This document shows positions 7,299 to 16,300 of a stretch of DNA of 54,397 nucleotides, one piece after another. Source of the DNA: Nocardioides ferulae. Lineage in GTDB: Bacteria > Actinomycetota > Actinomycetes > Propionibacteriales > Nocardioidaceae. Positions within the stretch are counted from its first letter, which is position 1, and every line of letters starts with the position of its first letter. The DNA lies in contig NZ_QZVR01000012.1 in NCBI RefSeq assembly GCF_003660455.1, forward strand, positions 1 through 54,397, written 5' to 3'. The notes under the pieces were generated by a model. The model was given only the letters and a program-made list of their open reading frames with translations. It did not search any database and had not been told where the DNA came from. A program made the position numbers and the translations under genes.

Positions 7299-9464
7299 TC
7301 AGCCGGCCATCCGGCGCCGCCGCTGGGCCTCGATCAGCGACTGCTGCAGGTCGACGGAGCCGCGGTTGCGGGTCCAGGTGCCGGACTGGTCCAGCCGCCA
7401 CACCATCGTCTCGTCGTCGAAGGCCATCTCCAGCAGCTCCTCGATCGCCGCCACCCCGGACGCGTCGGGCACCCGGATCAGCACCTCGACCCGACGGTCC
7501 AGGTTGCGGTGCATCAGGTCCGCAGAGCCGATCCACACCTCGGGATCGCCGTCGTTGTCGAACCAGTAGACGCGACTGTGTTCGAGGAACCGGCCCAGGA
7601 TCGAGTGCACCTCGATGTTCTCAGACAGCCCTGGTACGCCGGGCCGCAAGGCGCAGATGCCGCGCACCCACAGCTGCACCCGGACGCCCTCCTGGGAGGC
7701 GAGGTAGAGCGCGTCGATGACCGCCTCGTCGACGACCGAGTTGGCCTTGAAGCAGATCCGGGCCGGGCGGCCGGCGCGCGCGTGTCGGATCTCACGGTGG
7801 ATCCGCTCGAGCAGGCCGGTGCGCACGGAGTCCGGCGCGACCAGCAACTCGTCGTACTCGGCGTTGCGCGACCAGCCGGAGAGGTTGTTGAACAGGTGGG
7901 CGACGTCCTCGCAGATCACCTCGTTGGTGGTGAGGATCCCGAGGTCCTCGTACATCCGCGAGGTCTTCGGGTTGTAGTTGCCGGTGCCGATGTGGGCGTA
8001 GCGGCGGATGCCGCCCCCGCTGGGCCCTTCGTCGCGGACCACCAGCGACAGCTTGCAGTGGGTCTTCAGCCCGACCAGGCCGTAGACGACGTGGCAGCCG
8101 GCCTGCTCGAGCTTGCGGGCCCACTTGATGTTGGCCTCCTCGTCGAAGCGGGCCTTGATCTCGACGATCACCAGCACCTGCTTGCCGGCGTCGGCGGCGT
8201 CGATGAGCGCGTCGATGATCGGGGAGTCGCCGGAGGTGCGGTAGAGCGTCTGCTTGATCGCCAGCACGTAGGGGTCGGCGGCGGCCTGCTCGAGGAAGCG
8301 CTGCACGCTGGTGGCGAACGAGTCGTAGGGGTGGTGCAGCAGCACGTCGCGGCGGCGTACCGCCTTGAACACGTCGACCGGTGCGGCCGACTCGACCTCG
8401 GCCAGTGAGCTGTGGGTGGTCGGCACGAACGCGGGGAACTTCAGGTCCTCGCGGGCGATGTCGGCGATGTCGTGCAGGCTGCGCAGGTCGAGCGGGCCGG
8501 GGAGCGTGATCACCTCCTCGCGGGCGATGTCGAGCTCGCTGACCAGCAGGTCGAGCACGCGGGGGGTGATGGTGTCCTCGACCTCGAGTCGCACCGGCGG
8601 GCCGAACCGGCGGCGCAGCAGCTCCTTCTCCAGGGCGGCGAGGAGGTTCTCGGCGTCGTCCTCCTCCACCTCGAGGTCCTCGTTGCGGGTGACCCGGAAC
8701 GTGTGCACCTCGAGCACCTCCATGCCCGGGAACAGCTTGTTGAGGTGCTCGCGGATGACGTCCTCGAGCGGCAGGAACCGGTCGTTGCCCAGTGGGACGA
8801 ACCGGTTGAAGATCGGCGGCACCTTGACCCGGGCGAAGTGCTCCTTGCCCGTCTTGGGGTTGCGCACCACGACCGCGATGTTGAGCGAGAGCCCCGAGAT
8901 GTAGGGGAACGGGTGCGCGGGGTCGACCGCGAGCGGGGTGAGCACCGGGAACACCCGGTCCTTGAACATCCGCTTGCACTGCTTCTGCTCGTCCTTGTCG
9001 AGCTCGGCCCAGCGGACCAACTCGATGCCCTCCTCGCGCAGCTCGGGCACGATCTGGTCGCGGAACAGCCGGGAGTGCCGCTCGCTGAGCTCGCCGGTGG
9101 TGCGCCAGATCTGCTCGAGCACCTCGCGCGGCAGCAGGCCGGACGCCGCCCGCACGGCCACACCGGCGGCGATCCTGCGCTTGAGCCCGGCGACCCGGAC
9201 CATGAAGAACTCGTCGAGGTTGCTGGTGAAGATCGCCAGGAAGCGGACTCGCTCGAGCAGCGGCAGCTCGGGGTCCTCGGCGAGCTCGAGCACCCGCTGG
9301 TTGAACCGCAGCCAGGACAGCTCACGGTCCAGGAACCGGTCGTCGAACGCCTCGACCGACCCGATCGCGACGTGGTCGGGCTGGTACGCCGGGTCGACGT
9401 CGAAGCCGTCCTCGGGCACGCCCTCGCCGTTCGCCGCGTTCAGGGGCACGCTCTCGGTCGTCAT
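7299..9464 (-). CDS. ppk1: Polyphosphate kinase 1
   Basis: This 721-residue enzyme transfers the terminal phosphate of ATP to polyphosphate reversibly. The N-terminal domain contains [19 protein letters not shown] and [18 protein letters not shown]. The catalytic domains show [21 protein letters not shown], the autophosphorylated histidine in [15 protein letters not shown], and [21 protein letters not shown], with a second histidine in [14 protein letters not shown]. Length fits Ppk1 (about 700). The ATG at 9464 lies seven bases after CACACT, a possible -10 element, suggesting a leaderless message; the frame stays open further upstream without a ribosome site. It follows the pit operon's promoter region on the same strand. 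Confidence 0.96.
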   Translation of the reverse strand: MTTESVPLNAANGEGVPEDGFDVDPAYQPDHVAIGSVEAFDDRFLDRELSWLRFNQRVLELAEDPELPLLERVRFLAIFTSNLDEFFMVRVAGLKRRIAAGVAVRAASGLLPREVLEQIWRTTGELSERHSRLFRDQIVPELREEGIELVRWAELDKDEQKQCKRMFKDRVFPVLTPLAVDPAHPFPYISGLSLNIAVVVRNPKTGKEHFARVKVPPIFNRFVPLGNDRFLPLEDVIREHLNKLFPGMEVLEVHTFRVTRNEDLEVEEDDAENLLAALEKELLRRRFGPPVRLEVEDTITPRVLDLLVSELDIAREEVITLPGPLDLRSLHDIADIAREDLKFPAFVPTTHSSLAEVESAAPVDVFKAVRRRDVLLHHPYDSFATSVQRFLEQAAADPYVLAIKQTLYRTSGDSPIIDALIDAADAGKQVLVIVEIKARFDEEANIKWARKLEQAGCHVVYGLVGLKTHCKLSLVVRDEGPSGGGIRRYAHIGTGNYNPKTSRMYEDLGILTTNEVICEDVAHLFNNLSGWSRNAEYDELLVAPDSVRTGLLERIHREIRHARAGRPARICFKANSVVDEAVIDALYLASQEGVRVQLWVRGICALRPGVPGLSENIEVHSILGRFLEHSRVYWFDNDGDPEVWIGSADLMHRNLDRRVEVLIRVPDASGVAAIEELLEMAFDDETMVWRLDQSGTWTRNRGSVDLQQSLIEAQRRRRMAG

Positions 9465-9699
9465 GGGGGTCAGTGTGGCACCGACTGGTGAACGTGGGGT
9501 GTCTGCGCCGACCGGCGGTGGGGAGCTCTCGGGGAGTGGTCTCGGGGTGTCGTTCTCCGCGCAACTGCGCGGCAGTGCACCCCGTAGGGCTGCGACCGCG
9601 GGCAACCCGGCGCGATCGCGCGGAACCGTGCCACCCACCCGCCGCCCGCCCGACGGACACCCTCCCGCGCCGGCGTACGCGCGGGTAGGTTCTGCGCCC

Positions 9700-10776
9700 A
9701 TGAGCCGTGCGACCCGGGCCTCGCGCCCACCCCTGAAGGAGCGCCTCGCGCCTCGGCTGGCCCGCGCCGAGGCAGCCGTCTTCCGCGGCGCGATGAACCT
9801 GCCCGAGGGCGTGCAGCGGCGCCTGGCCGGGCGGCCGGTGGTCCGCGAGGGACAGACGCTCGCGGTCGACACCCAGCTGATGCTGCGGCTGCAGAAGGTG
9901 GCCCGCAAGGCCGGCGCCGAGACCCTCGACATCCCCGACGGACGCCTGGCGATCCTCGAGCAGAGCGCGCTGGCCGGCGGCCGGCAGCCGATCGGGTCCG
10001 CGCAGGACGTCAAGGTCGGCCACCTGCTCGGCCGGCTCTACACGCCGACCTCGCACCGCCCGGGCGCCCCCGCACCGCTGCTGGTGTTCTTCCACGGCGG
10101 TGGCTTCATCTACGGCGACCTCGACTCCCACGACGCACCGTGCCGTTTCCTCGCGGAGCGCTCCGGGGTGCGGGTGCTGGCGGTCGACTACCGGTTGGCG
10201 CCCGAGGAGCCGTTCCCCGCGGCGTACGACGACTGTGTGGCGGCCTATCGCTGGGTGGTGGCGAACGCGGCCGACCTCGACGCCGACCCGGCCCGGCTGG
10301 CGGTCGGCGGCGACTCGGCGGGCGGCAACCTGGCCGCCGGCGTCGCGATCGCGGCCGCGCGCGACGGGCTGCCGCTGGCGTTCCAGCTGCTGATCTATCC
10401 GATGACCGATGCCCGCGGGCAGGCCGCGAGCCGGCAGGCGTTCGGTGCCGGGTTCTTCCTCACCACCGAGTTCATCGGCCTCGCGTCGTCCTCCTACACC
10501 CCGGACGCCGCCACCCACACCGACCCACGCGTCTCGCCGCTGCTCGCCGACATCCCGCCCGGCCTCGCCCCGGCGTACCTCTGCACGGCCGGCTTCGACC
10601 CGCTGCGCGACGAGGGCGAGGCGTTCGCTCGCCGGCTGGCCGACGCGGGGGTCGAGGTCGAGCTGCAGCGCTTCGCCGACCAGATCCACGGGTTCTTCAA
10701 CATCGTCGGCGCCGGCCGCACCTCGCGCGCGGCGTGCGCGGTGATCGCCGCGAAGCTGAGGGCGGCGCTCGGCTGA
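9700..10776 (+). CDS. Alpha/beta hydrolase, HSL (family IV) esterase
   Basis: This 358-residue enzyme is a hormone-sensitive-lipase-type carboxylesterase. The oxyanion-hole motif HGGGFIYGD, the nucleophile elbow GGDSAGGN, an acid in [12 protein letters not shown] and the catalytic histidine in DQIHGFF make a full catalytic set. A basic, helical N-terminal cap of about 100 residues precedes the fold. The ATG is eight bases after TAGGTT, a good -10 hexamer, so the mRNA is probably leaderless; no ribosome site is seen. It is divergent from ppk1. The substrate cannot be told from the sequence. Confidence 0.9.
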   Translation: MSRATRASRPPLKERLAPRLARAEAAVFRGAMNLPEGVQRRLAGRPVVREGQTLAVDTQLMLRLQKVARKAGAETLDIPDGRLAILEQSALAGGRQPIGSAQDVKVGHLLGRLYTPTSHRPGAPAPLLVFFHGGGFIYGDLDSHDAPCRFLAERSGVRVLAVDYRLAPEEPFPAAYDDCVAAYRWVVANAADLDADPARLAVGGDSAGGNLAAGVAIAAARDGLPLAFQLLIYPMTDARGQAASRQAFGAGFFLTTEFIGLASSSYTPDAATHTDPRVSPLLADIPPGLAPAYLCTAGFDPLRDEGEAFARRLADAGVEVELQRFADQIHGFFNIVGAGRTSRAACAVIAAKLRAALG

Positions 10777-10788
10777 TCCCGGGCTCCT

Positions 10789-10838
10789 CGGTCACACCAG
10801 CGCCCTTTTCCGCGCAGAGAAGGGCGCTGGTGTGACCG
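10789..10838. terminator. Palindrome family 1, copy 2, between convergent genes
   Basis: The same perfect 19-bp arms as copy 1 surround a 12-base loop. It begins 13 bases after the esterase stop and ends four bases before the stop of the opposing DsrE gene, so it can close both transcripts. Confidence 0.8.
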
Positions 10839-10841
10839 AAG

Positions 10842-11201
10842 TCAGTAGACGAGTGCCTGCACGCCCTCGGCGAGGACCTCCTCGGCCCACACGGCGGCAC
10901 CGGCGATCCGCACGCCCGGCAGCACGTCGTCCTCGGTGATGCCGCGGCGGGCCGCGCACTGCGTGCACACGGTGACCCGGCCGGTCGCGAGCACCAGGTC
11001 GCGCAGGTCGGCGAGCGGCGTGGCCAGCGGCAGGTCGAAGGCCTCCGCCCGACCCGGTACGCCGAACCAGGCGGCCTCGCCGGTCAGCCACAGGCTGACT
11101 TCGGCGCCGGCGGCGGCCGCGGCGGCGGCGACCGTGAAGCCCTGGTTGCAGCGCTCGGCGTCCTCGGCGCCGACGGTGACCTTGAGCGAGAGGGGGCGCA
11201 T
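10842..11201 (-). CDS. DsrE-family small cytoplasmic protein
   Basis: This protein of about 119 residues has the DsrE/DsrF-like fold pattern: LSLKVTVGAEDAERCNQGFTVAAAAAAAGAEVSLWLTGEAAW, then a beta strand ending in VTVCTQCAARRGITEDD. The two cysteines in CTQC match the position where sulfur-relay members carry their active cysteine. The C-terminus is AAVWAEEVLAEGVQALVY. The ATG at 11201 is used here; a GTG nine bases upstream is in frame and equally possible. It is transcribed away from the divergent nitrobindin gene, 47 bases apart. A role in sulfur transfer is possible but not shown. Confidence 0.82.
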   Translation of the reverse strand: MRPLSLKVTVGAEDAERCNQGFTVAAAAAAAGAEVSLWLTGEAAWFGVPGRAEAFDLPLATPLADLRDLVLATGRVTVCTQCAARRGITEDDVLPGVRIAGAAVWAEEVLAEGVQALVY

Positions 11202-11248
11202 GGGCCTCACCCTAGGGCGCGCCGCGAGGGACGCCCTACAGTGGCGGG

Positions 11249-11743
11249 GTGGCTTTCGAACTCCCGCCCAACCTGCACCCCGACTGTGGCCCGGTGGCCT
11301 GGATGCTCGGCACCTGGCGCGGCAACGGTCACGGCGACTACCCGACTATCGACGCCTTCCAGTACGGCCAGGAGCTGATCTTCCAGCAGGACGGCCGCCC
11401 CTTCCTGCACTACTTCGCGCGCTCGTGGATCATCGACGAGAACGGCGAGAAGGTGCGGGAGGCCGCGCAGGAGACCGGCTTCCTGCGGTGCCGGCCGGAG
11501 GGCCGGATGGAGATGGTGCTGTCGCACGGCAGCGGCATCGCCGAGGTCTGGTACGGCCAGGCCGCAGACGGCAAGCTCGAGCTGCGCACCGCCGGGGTGT
11601 CGTTCACCGACAGCGCCAAGGAGGTGACCGGCGGGCACCGGCTCTACGGCAACGTCGAGGGCGACCTGCTCTACGCCTACGACATGGCCGCCGTCGGCCA
11701 GGAGCTCCAGCCGCACCTGTGGGCGCGCCTGAAGCGGCAGTGA
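11249..11743 (+). CDS. Nitrobindin-like heme protein (peroxynitrite isomerase family, DUF1794)
   Basis: This 164-residue FABP-like beta-barrel protein corresponds to bacterial nitrobindins such as the Mycobacterium protein Rv2717c. The family motif LGTWRGNGHGDYPTI is near the N-terminus, and the proximal heme histidine is expected in the C-terminal LQPHLWARLKR. Family members bind ferric heme and convert peroxynitrite to nitrate. The GTG start is six bases after TACAGT, a typical -10 element, so the mRNA is probably leaderless. It is followed 15 bases later by a Fur-type regulator, with which it likely forms an operon. Confidence 0.88.
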   Translation: MAFELPPNLHPDCGPVAWMLGTWRGNGHGDYPTIDAFQYGQELIFQQDGRPFLHYFARSWIIDENGEKVREAAQETGFLRCRPEGRMEMVLSHGSGIAEVWYGQAADGKLELRTAGVSFTDSAKEVTGGHRLYGNVEGDLLYAYDMAAVGQELQPHLWARLKRQ

Positions 11744-11758
11744 GTCGGTGAGTCTGCG

Positions 11759-12217
11759 GTGGCCGACGACCTGCGTGCGCGCCTGAGGGGCAAGGGCTTC
11801 CGGCTCACCCCGCAGCGGCAGCTGATCCTCGACGCGGTCGAGCGGCTCGGCCACGGCACCGCCGAGGACGTGCTGGCCGAGGTGCAGCAGCAGGTCAGCG
11901 CGGTGAACCAGTCGACGGTCTACCGCAACCTCGACGTGCTCGAGCAGCTCGGCCTGGTGCGTCACATCCACCTGACCGGCAAGGCGCCGACCTACCACTC
12001 GACCAGCGGTCCGCAGCACTTCCACCTGACCTGCCGGAATTGCCGGTGTGTGATCTCGGTTGACCAGGACGTGGCCGCGGAGTTCACCGCGCGGCTGCGC
12101 GCCGAGCACGGCTTCGTGGTCGACGTCGGGCACCTGACGGTGTTCGGCCACTGCGAGAGCTGCGACCGCTCCGACCCCCCGGAGGACCCCCATGCCCAAC
12201 CCGAGTCCCCTGCTTGA
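11759..12217 (+). CDS. Fur-family transcriptional regulator
   Basis: This 152-residue regulator has an N-terminal winged helix (GFRLTPQRQLILDAVERLGHGTAEDVLAEV, then STVYRNLDVLEQLGLV) and a C-terminal metal-binding dimer domain with HFHLTCRNCRCV and VFGHCESCDR. The two CxxC pairs form the structural zinc site. The HFH histidines and acidic residues complete the regulatory site. It could be an iron (Fur) or zinc (Zur) sensor; the sequence does not decide. The C-terminus overlaps the ygfZ start by 26 bases, so the two are co-translated. This supports a link to iron or iron-sulfur metabolism, where YgfZ acts. Confidence 0.9.
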   Translation: MADDLRARLRGKGFRLTPQRQLILDAVERLGHGTAEDVLAEVQQQVSAVNQSTVYRNLDVLEQLGLVRHIHLTGKAPTYHSTSGPQHFHLTCRNCRCVISVDQDVAAEFTARLRAEHGFVVDVGHLTVFGHCESCDRSDPPEDPHAQPESPA

Positions 12218-13181
12218 CCTGCCGGGCGCGGTGGCCGGCGACGCGCCGGACGCCGACGTCGCCGCCCACTACGGCTCGTTCAACCTCGAGCAGCGCACCC
12301 TCGAGTCGGGCGAGGGGTTCGTCGACCTCTCCCACCGCGACGTGCTGCGCATCAGCGGCCCCGACCGGCTCACCTGGTTGCACAACCTGACCAGCCAGCA
12401 CTTCCTCGAGCTGGCCGCCAAGCAGTGGACCGGTGCGCTGGTGCTCAGCCCCAACGGCCACGTCGAGCACGCGTTCTACGGCTACGACGACGGGGAGGCG
12501 TTCGTCGCCCACACCGAGCCGGGTCAGGCGGCGGCGCTCATCGGGTTCCTCGAACGGATGAAGTTCATGACCCGGGTCGAGATCGCCGACGTCACCTCCG
12601 AGCTGGCGGTCACCTGGCGGCCGCGCGCCTCCTCGGTGGTCGAGCTTGCCGAGACCTTCTACGACGGCTACGAGCTGGTCCCGCGGGAGCGGTTGACGGC
12701 GTACGCCGAGGCGGCGGGGCCGGCGTGCGGGCTGTGGGCGTTCGAGGCGTTGCGGATCGCCCGCGGTGAGCCACGGCTGGGCATCGACACCGACGAGCGC
12801 ACGATCCCCAACGAGGTGGGCTGGATCGGCAGCGCGGTTCACCTCGACAAGGGCTGCTACCGCGGTCAGGAGACGGTGGCCCGGGTGCACACGCTGGGTC
12901 GGCCGCCGCGCCGGCTGACGCTGCTGCACCTCGACGGCAGCGAGAACCGGCTGCCGGCGCGGGGAGCCGAGCTGCGGCTCGCCGGCGCGGGCGAGGGCAG
13001 CAGGGCGATCGGCTTCGTCGGCTCCTCGGCCCGCCACCACGAGCTGGGCCCGATCGCGCTGGCGATGGTCAAGCGCAACGTCGCGCTCGACGCCACCCTC
13101 GAGGTCGACGGCATGCCGGCCGCCCAGGAGGTCGTGGTCGACCCCGAGGTCGGTCTGCACGTGCGCCCCCGGCTGGGCTGA
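12192..13181 (+). CDS. ygfZ: Folate-binding protein YgfZ
   Basis: This 329-residue GcvT-like protein assists repair or assembly of iron-sulfur clusters using folate. The family signature appears as HLDKGCYRGQETVARVHTLG around residue 220, with its conserved cysteine. The N-terminal half has the tetrahydrofolate-binding fold (VDLSHRDVLRISGPDRLTWLHNLTSQHF). The start overlaps fur by 26 bases. An oddity is residues 149-155 (VVELAET), encoded by a 22-base match to the GGTCGAG...CGAGACC repeat found between genes in this window. The downstream region has several palindromes instead of a simple terminator. Confidence 0.92.
   Translation: MPNPSPLLDLPGAVAGDAPDADVAAHYGSFNLEQRTLESGEGFVDLSHRDVLRISGPDRLTWLHNLTSQHFLELAAKQWTGALVLSPNGHVEHAFYGYDDGEAFVAHTEPGQAAALIGFLERMKFMTRVEIADVTSELAVTWRPRASSVVELAETFYDGYELVPRERLTAYAEAAGPACGLWAFEALRIARGEPRLGIDTDERTIPNEVGWIGSAVHLDKGCYRGQETVARVHTLGRPPRRLTLLHLDGSENRLPARGAELRLAGAGEGSRAIGFVGSSARHHELGPIALAMVKRNVALDATLEVDGMPAAQEVVVDPEVGLHVRPRLG
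12635..12656. repeat. Repeat family 4 unit inside ygfZ
   Basis: The short unit GGTGGTCGAGCTTGCCGAGA followed by CC is identical to the one at 50698-50717 and closely matches those at 36211-36256 and 51409-51431. Here it encodes VVELAET in frame, either an in-frame insertion of the repeat or chance similarity in GC-rich code. Confidence 0.55.
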
Positions 13182-13194
13182 GGGCGGGCGGAGG

Positions 13195-13367
13195 ATCGCC
13201 GGATATCCGGCGATTCCCGCACTTCTCAGGCGCTCCAGCGCGTGAGAAGCGTCAACAACGCGTGTGAAGTCGTGCCGTTGCCGGCAGCGGGCCAGGGCGT
13301 TCGCACCCCCCCCGTCAGGCTGGGGCCGACTCGGCGCTTCGGCAGAGCGGGAGCGCGTCGAGTCGGC
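13195..13367. other. Cluster of palindromes between converging ygfZ and the coiled-coil gene
   Basis: A perfect 20-base palindrome (ATCGCCGGATATCCGGCGAT) lies at 13195-13214. CTTCTCA pairs with TGAGAAG at 13222-13249. GCCGACTCG pairs with CGAGTCGGC at 13325-13367. They fill the roughly 200 bases between two converging genes and probably end both transcripts; no gene is seen here. Confidence 0.6.
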
Positions 13368-13379
13368 GCGACGGCGGAG

Positions 13380-16300
13380 TCACAGCTCGGGGCGGTACCT
13401 CCGCAGCGCGGCGACGAACGCCTCGGCGTCGACCATCCGGGCGTCGATCGTGCAGGGCGGCAGGCCACGGCGCAGGAACAGCACCCGCCAGCCGCGACGG
13501 CCGGGCGTGCCGTGCATCTCCACCCGCTGCGCCGGGTTGGTGAGGTCGAACTGGTGCTGGCTCTCGGCGCCGACCACCCGCACCAGGCCGTCCTCGATCG
13601 ACACGGTCACCGTCGAGGTACGGGTGCGGAAGGCCAGCAGCACCAGCACCACGGTCAGCAGCGAGGCGAGGACGCCGGGGGCGGCCAGCAGCTGGTCCTG
13701 CGTGGCGGCGTACGCCGCATAGCCGGCGGCGGCGAGCGCGCCCAGGCCGAGCAGCACCGGCAGCACACCGAGCCCGCCGTGTCGCGAGAACGTCTCGACG
13801 CCGCTCGGAGCGCCCGCCGGACGGGCGACGACCGTCGTGCCGCCGGAGGTCACCTCACCGTCACCCGCCCCGGAGGTCGAGCCCGCCCCGGGGGTCGAGC
13901 TCGCCGAGACCTCCTGCGGCCCGTCGGGCCAGACCACCGGGGCCGAGCGCTGCCACCAGTGCTGGCGCCGGGTTGCCTCCTGGAGCAGCAGTGCCCGGGC
14001 GGTCTCGAGGCTCTGGGTGAGCAGCAGCGCGCGCTCGTCGGCGGTACGCCGTCCCCGCTCGGCCTGGGCGGCGGCCTCCGCGTGGCGTCGGGCCTCGGCC
14101 TCGAGGCCGGCGCGCTGGGCGGCGTGGTCGGCGGCTGCCTGCTCGGCGGCCTCGCGCAGCCGGGCCTGTTCGGCGGCGGCCTGTTCGGCGGCGGCGCGCT
14201 GCTCGGCAGCCTCGGCCAGAGCCTGGCGCAGTGCCTCCATCGTGTCGGCGGCCTCGCCGAGGGCGTTGGCGGTGCGCTCCTCGACCTGCTGACGCTCCGC
14301 GGCGGCGCGGGCGGCGGCCTCGGCCTGGGTGCGCGCCTCATGTTCGGCGGTGAGCCGCTCGGCGTTCGCCTGCCCCGCGGCGTCCTCGGCGGCGTGGCGG
14401 CCCTCGGCCGCCTCCCGCGCGGCGTGCTCGGCGACGTTGCGCGCGGCGATGGCCGCCTCGGTCTCGGCCGCCCTGGCCTCGGCGGCCTGATGGGCGGCCA
14501 CCTCGGCCGCACCGGCCGCCTCGGCGGCTTCGGTGAGCTCGGCCAGGCGACGTTCGGCGAGCTCGGCGCTCTCGCGCGCCCGCAACTGCGCGGCCTCGGC
14601 CGACTCGCGCGCGCGCTGCTCGGCGGCCGCGGCCTGCTCGGCGGCGCTGCGGGCCTGCTCGAGGGCGGCGGTGGCGGCCTGCTCGGCCGCGGACCGGGCG
14701 GCGGCGGCCTCCCGGGCGGCGTCCGCCTGGCGAGTGGCGGCCTCCTCGGCGGCGGTGCGTGCCTCGGCGGCCTCGTGGGCGGCCCGGTCGGCGGCGGCGC
14801 GGGCTTGGGCGTGGGAGCGCGCGGCCTCCTCGGCGCCGAGCCGGGCGGCGGCGGAGCGTTCGGTCTCCTCGGCGAGCGAGGCGGCCGCGGCCTGCGCTGA
14901 GGCGAGCTCCTGCCGGGTGTGCTCGAGCCGGTCGGCGAGGTCGGCGGCGCGCTGCTCGGCGGCCTCGGCCTGCGCGTGGGCTGCGGTCGCGGCGTCGGCG
15001 GCGTCCCGCGCTGCCTGCTCGGCCTCGGCGCGGACGGCGTGGGCCTCGCCGGCGAGCCGGGCCTGCTCGGCGGCGGCCTCGTCGGCGCTCGCGCGGGCGG
15101 TGGCCTGCTCGGTGGCGGCGGCCTCGGCGGCGGCACGGGCCTCGGCGGCCTCCTGGGCGGCCGCTTCGGCGGCGTTGCGGGCCGCGACGGCGGCGGCGGT
15201 CTCCGCGGCCCGGTCGGTGGCCTCGGCGTGGGCTTCGGCCTCGGCCTGGACGGCGGCCGCGGCGACCGCGGTGAGCTCGGCGATCCTGGCCTCCGCGGCC
15301 TCGCCGGCCTCGCGGGCGCGGCGGGCGGCGGTCTCGGCGACCTCGCGAGCGCGCTCCTCGGCCTCCCGGGCCTGCGCGAGCGCGGCGGTGGCCTGCTCCG
15401 CCGCGGAGGCGGCGGCCTGCTCGGCGGCGAGCCGCGCGGCGTGGGCGGCCGCGGCGTCGCTGGCCTGCTGGGTGCCCTCCTCCTGGGCGGCGGCCAGCGC
15501 CCAGCCGGCCTCCTCGGTGGCGCGCTCGGCGACCGCGCGGGCCTGGGCGGCGGACTCGGCGGCCTGCTCGGCCGCTGTCCGGGCTTCGGCGGCGACGGCC
15601 GCTTCGGTCGCACGGGCTTCGGCCTCCGTGTGTGCCGCGGCCTCGGCGGCTGCGGCGGCCGCAGCGGTGGCGCTCAGCTCGGTGAGCCGCTGCTCGGTGT
15701 CGGCGGCGAGTGCGCGGGCCCGGCGCTCGGCGTCGTCGGCGGTCTCACGCAGCCGTTGCTCGAGCTCGCCGGCCGTGACCGCGATGCGCGACTCGACCGT
15801 CTCGGCGCTCTCGCGCACGCGCGCTTCGGCGGTCGCGGCGGCCTCCTGCGCGCGGCGTACCGCGGCCTCGGACAGCTCGGTTGCGCGCTCCGCGGCGGCT
15901 GCTGCCTGCGCCTGGGCGGCCTCGGCGGTGGAGGCGGCCTCGGTCGCGGACCGCTCGGCGGCCTGTCGGGCGGCCTCGGCCTCCTGCGCGGCCTCGGCCT
16001 GTCGAGTCGCCTCGTCGCGGGCCTGGGCTAGCGCGACGGCGGCGGCCTCGGCGGCGGTGTCGGCGGCGGCGCGGGCCTGGGCGTGGGAGCGGGCGGCCTC
16101 CTCGGCGCCGAGCCGGGCGGCGGCCGAGCGCTCGGTCTCCTCGGCCAGTGCGGCCGCGGCGGTCTGGGCGGAGGCGAGCTCGCGGCGGGCGCGTTCGACG
16201 TCCTCGGCGAGGGCGAGGGCGCGCTCCTCGGCCTCGGTACGCCGCTCGGCGGCGCGGGCCGCCTCCTCGGTGCGGGTCTGCGCCTCGGCGCGGGCCGCGG

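Noticed and set aside
9470..9730. Extension of ppk1 up to position 10013
   Set aside because: The added residues are low-complexity and overlap the divergent esterase promoter and start; the conserved protein begins near 9464.
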